Assembly: GCF_004768465.1 (NCBI RefSeq)
Contig: NZ_SRMF01000001.1
Coordinates: forward strand, 1,217,893-1,281,892
Length of the DNA stretch: 64,000 nt
Direction: 5' to 3'
From: Natronospirillum operosum
Lineage (GTDB): Bacteria; Pseudomonadota; Gammaproteobacteria; Pseudomonadales; Natronospirillaceae
The notes beneath the pieces are model-generated. The model worked only from the letters and a program-made list of their open reading frames with translations, made no database searches and was not told where the DNA came from. The position numbers and the translations under genes were made by a program. Numbering within the stretch: position 1 is the first letter of the stretch; each line of letters begins with the position of its first letter. Positions 9,868-17,536 of the stretch are shown here, piece after piece.

Positions 9868-10740
9868 TCAGGCATTCTCGGTTTCCCTGCGCCGGTGCAA
9901 TACCTCGCCTACCCAGCGCTCCAGCAGCGCCGAATCCAGTGCTTCCGGCTCCATGAAGCGAACGGCACCCTGATCACCCGCCACCGAGTCGGTCCATTTG
10001 TGCGTCACTTTCTCCCAGTTGGGAGATTCCACCACACAGTAGGCACCCGGCTGCGTTGCCGCCCGCCATTTGCGCAGGCGCTGCGGCTGACCAAACAACA
10101 ACTGATCAAACAGAATCCGGTTCAGACTTTCATGGTGGTCCAGCCGCCGCACCATCTGCCGTGTCAGTTCCAGATGCTGATCTTCCCAGCCCATGGCGCG
10201 CGCATAGGCAGCAACTGATACCGGTCCCACTCGCGGCCACAGCAACACGGCCCCGCGCATGGGCGGCATCGGGTCGCGGCTGCCAGGCTCGCGCTCGTGT
10301 GCGGCCACCCACACCTGGGTGGCACTGCGCTCGGCCACCACCAGCGGCGCCTGATCGACCTGCTCCTCGATAAAGGCACAGACGGCAGGCAGGTCGCACT
10401 GGGCGATTTCGAGCAGGGTATTGCGTGACCAGTTCATGTTGAAGCGACTGGCGCCATGCCCGCGCCATTCCAGAAACCAGACATCATAGCCCCGCTGCAA
10501 CAGGAACATCAGATGCTGGGTCCATTCATCAAGCCATTCCAGTCGACCGTGCAGAAAAGGCGGCAACCACAGCAGAGGCACTCCTGAACGTTTCTGCGCC
10601 AGGCTGAACCGGGTCAGAGCGATTTCTACCGTGCTGTCGCCGGAATTGTTCGGCTTCAGCAGGTAGGTATCCTCGTTCCAGTCTTCTTTCAACTCGGCAC
10701 TGAGCAGGGTAACGGGAAACAGTTCGGAGCTGCTTTTCAT
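9868..10740 (-). CDS. Alpha/beta-hydrolase-fold protein lacking the GxSxG motif
   Basis: 290 aa, no signal peptide. The fold is suggested by LLWLPPFLHGRLEWLDEW (oxyanion-region position), RGYDVWFLEWRGHGAS (the WRGHG typical of alpha/beta hydrolases), and a strand-turn-helix VVAERSATQVWVAA at the nucleophile-elbow position. There the usual Gly-X-Ser-X-Gly is Glu-Arg-Ser-Ala-Thr, so catalysis may be lost or altered; Ser itself remains. It is divergent from lexA, whose SOS box lies 104 bp upstream of this start, so SOS co-regulation is possible but unproven. Function unknown. Confidence 0.65.
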   Translation of the reverse strand: MKSSSELFPVTLLSAELKEDWNEDTYLLKPNNSGDSTVEIALTRFSLAQKRSGVPLLWLPPFLHGRLEWLDEWTQHLMFLLQRGYDVWFLEWRGHGASRFNMNWSRNTLLEIAQCDLPAVCAFIEEQVDQAPLVVAERSATQVWVAAHEREPGSRDPMPPMRGAVLLWPRVGPVSVAAYARAMGWEDQHLELTRQMVRRLDHHESLNRILFDQLLFGQPQRLRKWRAATQPGAYCVVESPNWEKVTHKWTDSVAGDQGAVRFMEPEALDSALLERWVGEVLHRRRETENA

Positions 10741-10844
10741 GCAGGAGTAATTCCTTTTTGAGTGAATGGTCTTGCACTGCCATGACCGGCCCCGGGGAGT
10801 CTCTGCCGAGGCAGCATCAACCCCTTGGCCCGGCGCACCATATA

Positions 10845-10860
10845 CTGTATATTAAAACAG
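10845..10860 (+). promoter_or_regulatory. LexA operator (SOS box)
   Basis: CTGT-ATATTAAA-ACAG matches the gammaproteobacterial SOS box CTGT-N8-ACAG. It lies 27 bp before the lexA ATG and overlaps a TATACT -10-like element, giving the expected autoregulation. Confidence 0.92.
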
Positions 10861-10887
10861 ATATGGACATAAAAACAGGCGTCTATT

Positions 10888-11529
10888 ATGACAAAATTAA
10901 CCGCACGGCAACAGCAGGTCCTGGATTTCATTCGTCTCTACATGAGCCAGAACCACATGCCACCAACGCGGGCCGAAATCGCCCGCGAGCTGGGGTTCCG
11001 CTCTCCAAACGCCGCCGAAGAGCATCTGAAGGCGCTCGCTCGCAAGGGCGCCATCGAGATGATTCCCGGCGCTTCGCGCGGCATTCGTCTGCCGTCGGAA
11101 GACCCCTCGGCAGCCGCCGAGGCTGCTACCAATGAGGATACGCCAGGCGGCCTGCCCATTATCGGTCGCGTCGCTGCCGGCAGCCCGACTCTGGCCGCCG
11201 AGCATATTGATGCCTGGTGCCCGGTACAGGCGGACTTCTTCAGTCCGCCAGCTGACTTTCTGCTGCGCGTACAGGGCACCAGCATGAAAGATATCGGCAT
11301 CTTCGATGACGACCTTGTGGCCGTGGCCCGTACCAGCCGCGTCAACGATGGCGACATCGTGGTCGCGCGCGTCAATGACGATGTCACACTGAAACGCTAT
11401 TTTCATCAGCACGACCATGTTCGGCTGGTGGCCGAAAACGAGGCGTTCGATGACATCATAGTGACCGATGCCGATGAGTTCACAATTGAAGGACGCTATG
11501 TCGGTGTTATCCGGCGCGGCCTCCACTGA
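10888..11529 (+). CDS. lexA: SOS response repressor and self-cleaving protease LexA
   Basis: Represses DNA-damage genes until RecA filaments stimulate self-cleavage. 213 aa. N-terminal winged helix (1-70) with [20 protein letters not shown]. The cleavage site is Ala97-Gly98 (GRVAAGSP), and the catalytic dyad is Ser132 ([10 protein letters not shown]) and Lys169 (VTLKRYF). All three are intact, so the protein should be functional. An SOS box precedes it. In several pseudomonads lexA follows psrA and precedes sulA; neither is here. Confidence 0.97.
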   Translation: MTKLTARQQQVLDFIRLYMSQNHMPPTRAEIARELGFRSPNAAEEHLKALARKGAIEMIPGASRGIRLPSEDPSAAAEAATNEDTPGGLPIIGRVAAGSPTLAAEHIDAWCPVQADFFSPPADFLLRVQGTSMKDIGIFDDDLVAVARTSRVNDGDIVVARVNDDVTLKRYFHQHDHVRLVAENEAFDDIIVTDADEFTIEGRYVGVIRRGLH

Positions 11530-11560
11530 GTGCTCTGCGCGCTGCCAGCAGGCCAGGCAT

Positions 11561-12265
11561 TTACCAGCCCTGCTGGTTGTCGCGCCCCATGACCCGTTGC
11601 AGAAAGTCCTGATGGGCCGCCAGTTCCGTTTCAGTGGCTCTGATCACCTCCAGGCGTGCCGCTGACAGATCTCTGTCTGCGGCGTCCTGCCCACCGACCA
11701 CCTGCTGCTTGCTGCTGGCGGCAGATTCGGCCAGCGACAGGCTGGTCTGGCCGCCTGTCATCAGCAGATACACATCAGCCAGAATTTCCGCATCCAGCAG
11801 CGCGCCGTGCAGCGCCCGATGGCTGTTGTCGATGCCGTAACGCTTGCAGAGAATATCCAGATTGTTTTTCTGGCCCGGGTGTTTCTGCCGCGCCAGATAC
11901 AGCGTATCGAGCACCCGGCAGTGCTGTTCCAGCGGGGCCCGGGGCGACTTGAGCAACCGATACTCGTGATTCAGGAAACCCATATCAAAGGGCGCATTGT
12001 GAATAACCAGCTCGGCGCCTTCGATATAGTTGAAGAACGCTTCGGCAATGTCTGCAAACAGCGGTTTGTCGGCCAGAAACTCGGCAGTAATACCATGCAC
12101 CTGCACCGCCTCTTCCGGCACATCACGCTGCGGGTTGATGTACTCATGGAAGTGGTTGCCGGTCGGCTTCCGGTTGATCATTTCGACCCCGCCAATCTCG
12201 ATGATGCGGTGCCCTGAATTGGGGTCGATACCCGTAGTCTCGGTATCCAGTACAATCTGTCTCAT
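11561..12265 (-). CDS. dnaQ: DNA polymerase III epsilon subunit (proofreading exonuclease)
   Basis: 3'-5' exonuclease that corrects replication errors within the DNA polymerase III core. 234 aa from ATG 12265 (MRQIVLDTETTGIDP). Exo motifs are present: ExoI DTETTG, ExoII around VIHNAPFDMGFLNHE, ExoIII HRALHGALLDAEILADVYL. The C-terminal tail that binds the alpha subunit follows. An in-frame upstream stretch to 12343 overlaps rnhA and is not credible. It lies 19 bp after rnhA on the same strand. Confidence 0.95.
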   Translation of the reverse strand: MRQIVLDTETTGIDPNSGHRIIEIGGVEMINRKPTGNHFHEYINPQRDVPEEAVQVHGITAEFLADKPLFADIAEAFFNYIEGAELVIHNAPFDMGFLNHEYRLLKSPRAPLEQHCRVLDTLYLARQKHPGQKNNLDILCKRYGIDNSHRALHGALLDAEILADVYLLMTGGQTSLSLAESAASSKQQVVGGQDAADRDLSAARLEVIRATETELAAHQDFLQRVMGRDNQQGW

Positions 12266-12284
12266 GCTGCTCCCGTGCTGGCGC

Positions 12285-12725
12285 TCAATCGTCTGCCAGT
12301 GCTTTTTCAACACCCAGGTTGGCCAGGGCATCTGCCCGCTCATTGCCGGGGTGCCCGCTATGTCCCTTCACCCAGTGCCACTCTATGGTGTGGCGCCGAG
12401 TCTCTTCGTCGAGGCGCATCCAGAGATCCTTGTTCTTGACCGGTTTGCGGTCCGAGGTCTTCCAACCACGCTTCTTCCAGCCAGCCATCCATTGATTGAT
12501 GCCATTTTTCACGTAGGAAGAATCGGTATAGAGATGCACGGTACAGGACCGATTCAGAATGGCCAGCGCCTCTATGGCGGCCTGCAACTCCATACGATTG
12601 TTGGTGGTATCGCGATTGCCACCACAGATTTCCTTGCGGTGACCACCATACTCGAGCAGCGCGCCCCAGCCGCCAGGGCCGGGGTTGCCCTTGCAGGCCC
12701 CATCGGTGTAGATCATGACTTCCAT
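12285..12725 (-). CDS. rnhA: Ribonuclease HI
   Basis: Cleaves RNA in RNA-DNA hybrids. 146 aa. The active-site carboxylates are visible: Asp8 ([15 protein letters not shown]), Glu46 ([12 protein letters not shown]), Asp68 ([11 protein letters not shown]) and the late Asp132 (NERADALAN). The ATG lies inside the end of the upstream methyltransferase gene (13-bp overlap), consistent with translational coupling. Order methyltransferase-rnhA-dnaQ is common in gammaproteobacteria, although in E. coli rnhA and dnaQ are divergent. Confidence 0.96.
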   Translation of the reverse strand: MEVMIYTDGACKGNPGPGGWGALLEYGGHRKEICGGNRDTTNNRMELQAAIEALAILNRSCTVHLYTDSSYVKNGINQWMAGWKKRGWKTSDRKPVKNKDLWMRLDEETRRHTIEWHWVKGHSGHPGNERADALANLGVEKALADD

Positions 12726-13528
12726 CGGTTAACTGCTTGCTCCTTTCTGGTCATGGCCTTGCCGCGAAAGAAAAATGACGGCTGCCAACGGTGATTACTC
12801 AGCAATTGTAGCTGGTTCTTGCGCACAACCAACGCATAAACCGCACCCAGGCGCGGAAACAGCAGCCTCAGCAACTGATTCAGGCGCCGACCCCGCTGCT
12901 TCCAGCTTGCATGGCGCATGGGTGGCCAGTGATAGAACCAGGTTCGGCGCACGGCTTCGCAATCAAGCAGTTCACACCAGTCTTCCACCCGGGCCAGGGT
13001 CAGAAAGCGTCCCTGCCAGGGGCGCTGCCGCCAGCGCCAGGGCACCAGCCGAGCCAGCCCCCAGAACCCGAAAGGGTTGAAACCCATGATCAGCAGTTGG
13101 CCCCCTGGCCTGAGTGCCTGCACCGCTTCACGCAAGACCCTATGCGGCTGCTCCGAGTATTCCAGAGCGTGATGGATAATAATGCAGTCCACGCTCTCGG
13201 CCTGCAACGGCAGATGTTCCAGTTGCGCCTGGGCCGACGGACAATGCGCGTTGATCTCCTGGCGCGATATGACCAGGGCAGATTTACACTTGAGCTGATG
13301 CGCATCAAAAAGGGCTGCATGCAGGCCGACATCCAGTTGCACCACAAAGGGGTGATAGCCAACATCCAGCACTTCCTCAGCCACGGCGCGCTCCGCCGTC
13401 TGCAGGCTGCGACCGAGTTCGGTGCGGTACCAGGCATGCAGTTCCGCCTCTCTGACCCCGGCCGGTCTCTGAGCGGGCTGCCACCAGGCACGTACTCTGT
13501 CTAACCAAGGCTTGATCAAGCTCAGCAT
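12713..13528 (-). CDS. Class I SAM-dependent methyltransferase-like protein (YafS type)
   Basis: 271 aa. The Rossmann region is short of a textbook GxGxG; instead [14 protein letters not shown] sits at motif I. Acidic and post-motif elements follow as [20 protein letters not shown] and [16 protein letters not shown], characteristic of the YafS-like group next to rnhA. Substrate unknown. In Pseudomonas a glyoxalase II gene often lies between this gene and mltD; here the gap to mltD is only 87 bp and gloB is absent. Confidence 0.8.
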   Translation of the reverse strand: MLSLIKPWLDRVRAWWQPAQRPAGVREAELHAWYRTELGRSLQTAERAVAEEVLDVGYHPFVVQLDVGLHAALFDAHQLKCKSALVISRQEINAHCPSAQAQLEHLPLQAESVDCIIIHHALEYSEQPHRVLREAVQALRPGGQLLIMGFNPFGFWGLARLVPWRWRQRPWQGRFLTLARVEDWCELLDCEAVRRTWFYHWPPMRHASWKQRGRRLNQLLRLLFPRLGAVYALVVRKNQLQLLSNHRWQPSFFFRGKAMTRKEQAVNRWKS

Positions 13529-13547
13529 CCCAGTTGCGTGCAGTGAC

Positions 13548-13575
13548 TTTATTTAATCGTGCAATATGGTATAAC
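13548..13575 (+). promoter_or_regulatory. Candidate extended -10 promoter for mltD
   Basis: TGGTATAAC (extended -10, TATAAC at 13570-13575) with a weak TTTATT at 13548-13553, 40 bp upstream of the mltD ATG. Confidence 0.4.
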
Positions 13576-13615
13576 ACGTCGTTCGACAATGCAGCCAGGA
13601 ACGACAATCACAACC

Positions 13616-15340
13616 ATGGAACAACGACAGCTAACCCTGCCGCTCTTGACTGTTCTCTCACTGACACTGGCCGGCTGTCAGGTACTCGCACCCGACGCGT
13701 TGCGCGGCAGCGACGATGCTCAGAGCACTTCATCGACCGAGCGCTCTGACCTGATGCCTCTCGACGATTACGAATCGCCGCCGCCCATTGCTCTGGCCCC
13801 CGTACCGGATTACCCCGATGATCACATCATTGAGGATCTGGCCCTGCTGTTCCCGGAAGAATTCAACAGCCCCGAGCCGTTCCGGTGGCCACAGCAACTG
13901 GCCCAGTACGAGCGCGACATCTGGCATGATCTGCGCTCCGGTTTCACGCTGAATCTGGACATTGATGACCCCCGAGTGGCTGCCGAGCTGCGCTGGTACA
14001 GCCGCAACCAGGGCTATTTCAATCGCGTGGCCCATCGTGCGCGGCGCTATCTGCCCCATGTCTACGAACAGCTGGTCGAACATGACATGCCGCTCGAACT
14101 GGCTCTGCTGCCCGTGGTCGAGAGTGCCTACGATCCGTTCGCCTACTCGCACGGCCGCGCCTCCGGCATGTGGCAGTTCATCCCGGGCACCGGTCGCCAC
14201 TATGGTCTGCATCAGGACTGGTGGTATGACGGGCGGCGCGATGTCGTGGCCTCCACCCAGGCCGCTATCGATTTTCTGTCGGACCTGAGTCGCCAGTTCA
14301 ATGGCGACTGGGAACTGGCGCTGGCAGCCTACAATGCCGGCGGCGGCAATGTGCGGCGGGCCATCCGCAACAACACCAATCAGGGGCTGCCGACGGATTA
14401 CTGGAATCTGGGCACACTGCCGCGGGAAACCCGGAACTATGTGCCCAAGCTGATTGCCCTGGCTGTCATTGTGGCGGACCCGGAAGCCCACGGCATTGAA
14501 CTGCCCTCCCTGCCCAATGAGCCCTATTTCGAGGTGGTCGATGTCGGCAGCCAGATTGATCTGGCCCAGGCCGCCCGCCTGGCCGATATCACACTGGAAG
14601 AACTGTATCTGCTCAACCCGGGCTACAATCAATGGGCTACGCACCCCGAGCAGGCGCAGCATCTGCTGATTCCCGCCGGCGAGCCGGCCGAGCGGTTCCG
14701 CACTGAACTCGCCGCCCTGCCCGCAGACGAGCGGGTGGGCTGGGCCCGGTACCAGATTCAACCCGGCGATTCCCTGATCACCATAGCGCGGTCACATCAG
14801 ACCACTGTGGATGTCCTGCGGGACGTCAATGACATCCGGTCCAATGTCATCCGTGCCGGAGATCACCTGCTGATTCCAACCGCCACGGCGGAATCCGGGG
14901 CCTACAGCATGAGCGCCGACAATCGATTGAGCCGCCAGCAGAACAGGCAGCCCAGTGACGATCGCCAGCGCATCGACCATGTGGTGCGTCCCGGTGACTC
15001 CTTCTGGGATATCTCGCGGCAGTATGGTGTCAACCTGCGCCAGCTGGCCAGCTGGAACGGCAAGGCACCGACCGACCCCATCATTGTGGGCGAGACGCTG
15101 GTCGTCTGGGTGACCGGCGAGCAGGCGCAATCGGCAAGCAACCGGCCGGCAACGCGTTCGGAAATACGTCGAGTGGGCTATACGGTGCGCAATGGTGACA
15201 ACCTGTCCAGCATTGCCAACCGATTCAATGTGACAGTGGCTGATATTCGGCGCTGGAACTCGGATCTGAACGGCCCCTATATCCACCCAGGGCAGCATAT
15301 TCAGCTGTATGTCGATGTGACCAACGGTCCCTTTAATTGA
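13616..15340 (+). CDS. mltD: Membrane-bound lytic murein transglycosylase D
   Basis: Outer-membrane lipoprotein that cleaves peptidoglycan between MurNAc and GlcNAc, forming 1,6-anhydroMurNAc. 574 aa. Signal peptide with lipobox LTLAGC (Cys21). The SLT domain (about 145-270) has catalytic Glu169 (VVESAYDP) followed by GRASGMWQFIPGTG. The C-terminus holds LysM repeats: one at about 380-425 (YQIQPGDSLITIARSH), one at about 455-500 (HVVRPGDSFWDISRQYG) and one at about 520-565 (YTVRNGDNLSSIANRFN). The ATG at 13616 starts the signal peptide; the open frame upstream is not needed. Confidence 0.96.
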   Translation: MEQRQLTLPLLTVLSLTLAGCQVLAPDALRGSDDAQSTSSTERSDLMPLDDYESPPPIALAPVPDYPDDHIIEDLALLFPEEFNSPEPFRWPQQLAQYERDIWHDLRSGFTLNLDIDDPRVAAELRWYSRNQGYFNRVAHRARRYLPHVYEQLVEHDMPLELALLPVVESAYDPFAYSHGRASGMWQFIPGTGRHYGLHQDWWYDGRRDVVASTQAAIDFLSDLSRQFNGDWELALAAYNAGGGNVRRAIRNNTNQGLPTDYWNLGTLPRETRNYVPKLIALAVIVADPEAHGIELPSLPNEPYFEVVDVGSQIDLAQAARLADITLEELYLLNPGYNQWATHPEQAQHLLIPAGEPAERFRTELAALPADERVGWARYQIQPGDSLITIARSHQTTVDVLRDVNDIRSNVIRAGDHLLIPTATAESGAYSMSADNRLSRQQNRQPSDDRQRIDHVVRPGDSFWDISRQYGVNLRQLASWNGKAPTDPIIVGETLVVWVTGEQAQSASNRPATRSEIRRVGYTVRNGDNLSSIANRFNVTVADIRRWNSDLNGPYIHPGQHIQLYVDVTNGPFN

Positions 15341-15388
15341 TCAACTGACCAACTGAACGGACAACTGGCCTCTGGCTCTGCCTGGACA

Positions 15389-15417
15389 GGCGCCACCGGG
15401 AAGCTCCCGGTGGCGCC
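15389..15417. terminator. Strong hairpin between convergent mltD and sohB
   Basis: Perfect 13-bp stem, GGCGCCACCGGGA (15389-15401) and its complement (15405-15417), with a 3-nt loop. Lies midway between two converging stops. No T tract on either side; likely a bidirectional transcript end or RNA-stabilising hairpin. Confidence 0.6.
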
Positions 15418-15444
15418 ATTGATCCGACCGCCCGTATCCAGGGT

Positions 15445-16470
15445 TCAGCGCAACGGCTGTATACGCTCCAGCACGCGATCGAATGCCAGTTCCAGCAGGT
15501 TGACCACACTCAGGCTCAGACGGCGGGACAACGTCTTCGGCACCTCGTAGCTGACACGCAGCACTTGATGGTCGGTACAGAGTTTCAGTAATACATCATC
15601 ACTGGTGGTCAATTCGTCCACCAGCCCCTTCTCGATGGCCTGATGCCCGTACCAGTGGTCGCCGTCGGCCACGCTGTCGATATCCAGCGCAGGACGCGCT
15701 GCCGCCACATGCTGCTTGAACAGCTGGTGAGTGCCTTCCAGATGCTCGCGAAACTTCTCGCGACCGGCCTTGGTGTTCTCGCCCAGTACCGTCAGGGTGC
15801 GCTTGTACTCGCCGGCCGTGTGCATTTCGACACCAATATCATGCTTGCGCAGCAGCCGATGCACGTTGGGTATCTGTGCCACCACGCCGATAGAGCCCAC
15901 TATGGCGAAGGGTGCAGCGTGAATGCGATCCGCCACACAGGCCATCATGTAGCCGCCACTGGCCGCCACCTTGTCCACACAGGCCCACAGGGTCAGGCCG
16001 CCGTCGCGAAGACGCTGCAACTGGGAAGCCGCGAGGCCATAACCGGGCACGGTGCCACCGGGACTCTCCAGCCGCAGCAGCACAGTGTCGCCTGCACGTG
16101 CAGCGCCCAGCACTGCGGTTACGCTCTCACTCAGGGAACGCACCTCGGAGGCCTGAATATCACCCTTGAAATCGATAACCCAGACTCGGCGCTCAGGCTG
16201 CTCCGCGTCCTTGCGGCGGCGCTCGGCCTTTTCCTCGGCCTTGCGCTGCTTGCGCCAGCGTCGCACAGCCTTGCGATCAGCCAGCAGCGCCTCCTGCACC
16301 TTCTCCCGGCGCTTGCGCACCAGCTCACCCAGATTCTCGACCACGATATGGCCCTTGTCCGGCTTCTTCTGCGCCCGCCCTATGACCCCGGCCACCAGGC
16401 CGATCACCAGACCGATAGCCGCTACAATTGTGACGGTTCTTAATAGAAACAGCAGATATTCCTGCCACAT
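15445..16470 (-). CDS. sohB: Inner-membrane S49 peptidase SohB
   Basis: Serine protease of the ClpP/crotonase-like S49 (signal peptide peptidase A) family, facing the periplasm. 341 aa. N-terminal membrane segment (about 8-32) is followed by a charged Arg/Lys/Glu-rich coiled region (45-93). The catalytic Ser171 (KVAASGGYMMAC) and Lys223 (EYKRTLT) of the S49 Ser-Lys dyad are present, as is LRLESPGGTV near 133. SohB length and single catalytic domain separate it from the longer SppA. Confidence 0.93.
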   Translation of the reverse strand: MWQEYLLFLLRTVTIVAAIGLVIGLVAGVIGRAQKKPDKGHIVVENLGELVRKRREKVQEALLADRKAVRRWRKQRKAEEKAERRRKDAEQPERRVWVIDFKGDIQASEVRSLSESVTAVLGAARAGDTVLLRLESPGGTVPGYGLAASQLQRLRDGGLTLWACVDKVAASGGYMMACVADRIHAAPFAIVGSIGVVAQIPNVHRLLRKHDIGVEMHTAGEYKRTLTVLGENTKAGREKFREHLEGTHQLFKQHVAAARPALDIDSVADGDHWYGHQAIEKGLVDELTTSDDVLLKLCTDHQVLRVSYEVPKTLSRRLSLSVVNLLELAFDRVLERIQPLR

Positions 16471-16538
16471 ATGTCCTCCCAGAATGAGTGGCGAATGTCG
16501 CTGGCACCGCGCTCACGCGGGCAGTAGACTGGACCAGA

Positions 16539-16567
16539 TTGTACCCGGACCAGCCGGGGAGTATAGG
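16539..16567 (+). promoter_or_regulatory. Candidate sigma-70 promoter for the SCP2 gene
   Basis: TTGTAC (16539-16544), 17-bp spacer, TATAGG (16562-16567), 20 bp upstream of the ATG at 16588. Confidence 0.45.
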
Positions 16568-16587
16568 CTGACAGGAGCACAGCGACC

Positions 16588-16899
16588 ATGAGTACATTGC
16601 ACGACCAGTTCGCAGCATTCGAGTCCCGTTTCAATGCCAGCGCCGCTGCCGACATGGAAGAAATTTTCCAGTTCGACGTGGACGGCAACCACTTTCATCT
16701 GGTCATCGACAACGGCCAGTGTACGCTCAAGGAGGGAGAGCACGACGATCCGAGTGTTACCCTGCGTCTCACCGAAGACACCCTGCAGGCCTTGATGAGC
16801 GGCGGCACCAACGGCATGCAGGCCTTCATGGCCGGTGACCTCAAGGTGGAAGGCAACATGATGCTGGCCACACAGCTGAGCAGCCTGTTCGACCTCTGA
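16588..16899 (+). CDS. SCP2 sterol-carrier-like domain protein
   Basis: 103 aa single SCP2 domain: FQFDVDGNHFHLVIDNGQ, then DDPSVTLRLTEDTLQAL and MAGDLKVEGNMMLATQL, the last being the typical family ending. Such small cytoplasmic proteins bind hydrophobic ligands (fatty acyl groups), but the ligand here is unknown. It is a monocistronic gene convergent with the membrane protein to its right. Confidence 0.88.
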   Translation: MSTLHDQFAAFESRFNASAAADMEEIFQFDVDGNHFHLVIDNGQCTLKEGEHDDPSVTLRLTEDTLQALMSGGTNGMQAFMAGDLKVEGNMMLATQLSSLFDL

Positions 16900-16919
16900 A
16901 CACTATTGTTACCCGCTGC

Positions 16920-17534
16920 CTATGAGCCGAGCGCCTCCCGCGCCGGCTCATTGACCGGCCGCAACCCTATGGTGCCGGCCCTGAATTCAATGGTGAAAAT
17001 GGCCTGGGCAGCCAGCGGCAACAAGGGTGTATACAGCCGCTCCGAACGAAACCCCTGCCGCAGGCCGCTGTCTGCCAGCCGGTAGTACCAGGGCTCGGGC
17101 TGCTCATCACGCTGCATCAGCAGTTCATCTTCCAGACGACTGAAACGTCCCTCTACGCGGTGCACGATGAAATAGCGCTCGGTGGGCCCGAACAGCGCCC
17201 ACTGCGGCACCTCCAGCAGGGTACCACTCAGCCGCCACTGCTCACCGGTGACCTCATAGTGACGACTGCTGCGCCCCTGTGTCATGGACAGCCTGTAGGT
17301 CTGCTCGTCACTGCCCGCACGCATGCTGAGTGTACCCAGCAGCGTCTGCTCGGTGACCGGTTCGTACTGACTGAAACGAAAACCCAGCAGCGCCAGCGTC
17401 ACTGCTACACCAAGCGCCGCAATACCCAGCAGACCGACCAGAAAACCGGCCAGCCACCGGAACCGGAGCAACAGCCAGGCGCCAACAATCAGCGCCAGCA
17501 ATGCCGCCACAGCCAACAGCACAAGGATCCCCAT
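16920..17534 (-). CDS. Conserved hypothetical membrane protein
   Basis: 204 aa with two hydrophobic segments at the N-terminus (about 2-24 and 30-52), then a soluble domain of about 150 residues rich in beta strands (TYRLSMTQGRSSRHYEVTGE, YFIVHRVEGRFSRL). No catalytic motif is evident. Starts 3 bases after the fimL stop, so the two are likely one operon; a link to pilus or chemosensory regulation would be inference from position only. Confidence 0.75.
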   Translation of the reverse strand: MGILVLLAVAALLALIVGAWLLLRFRWLAGFLVGLLGIAALGVAVTLALLGFRFSQYEPVTEQTLLGTLSMRAGSDEQTYRLSMTQGRSSRHYEVTGEQWRLSGTLLEVPQWALFGPTERYFIVHRVEGRFSRLEDELLMQRDEQPEPWYYRLADSGLRQGFRSERLYTPLLPLAAQAIFTIEFRAGTIGLRPVNEPAREALGS

Positions 17535-17536
17535 GC

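Noticed and set aside
10863-10878. A second SOS box just after the first one upstream of lexA
   Set aside because: The right half ACAG is present, but the left half reads ATGG instead of CTGT.
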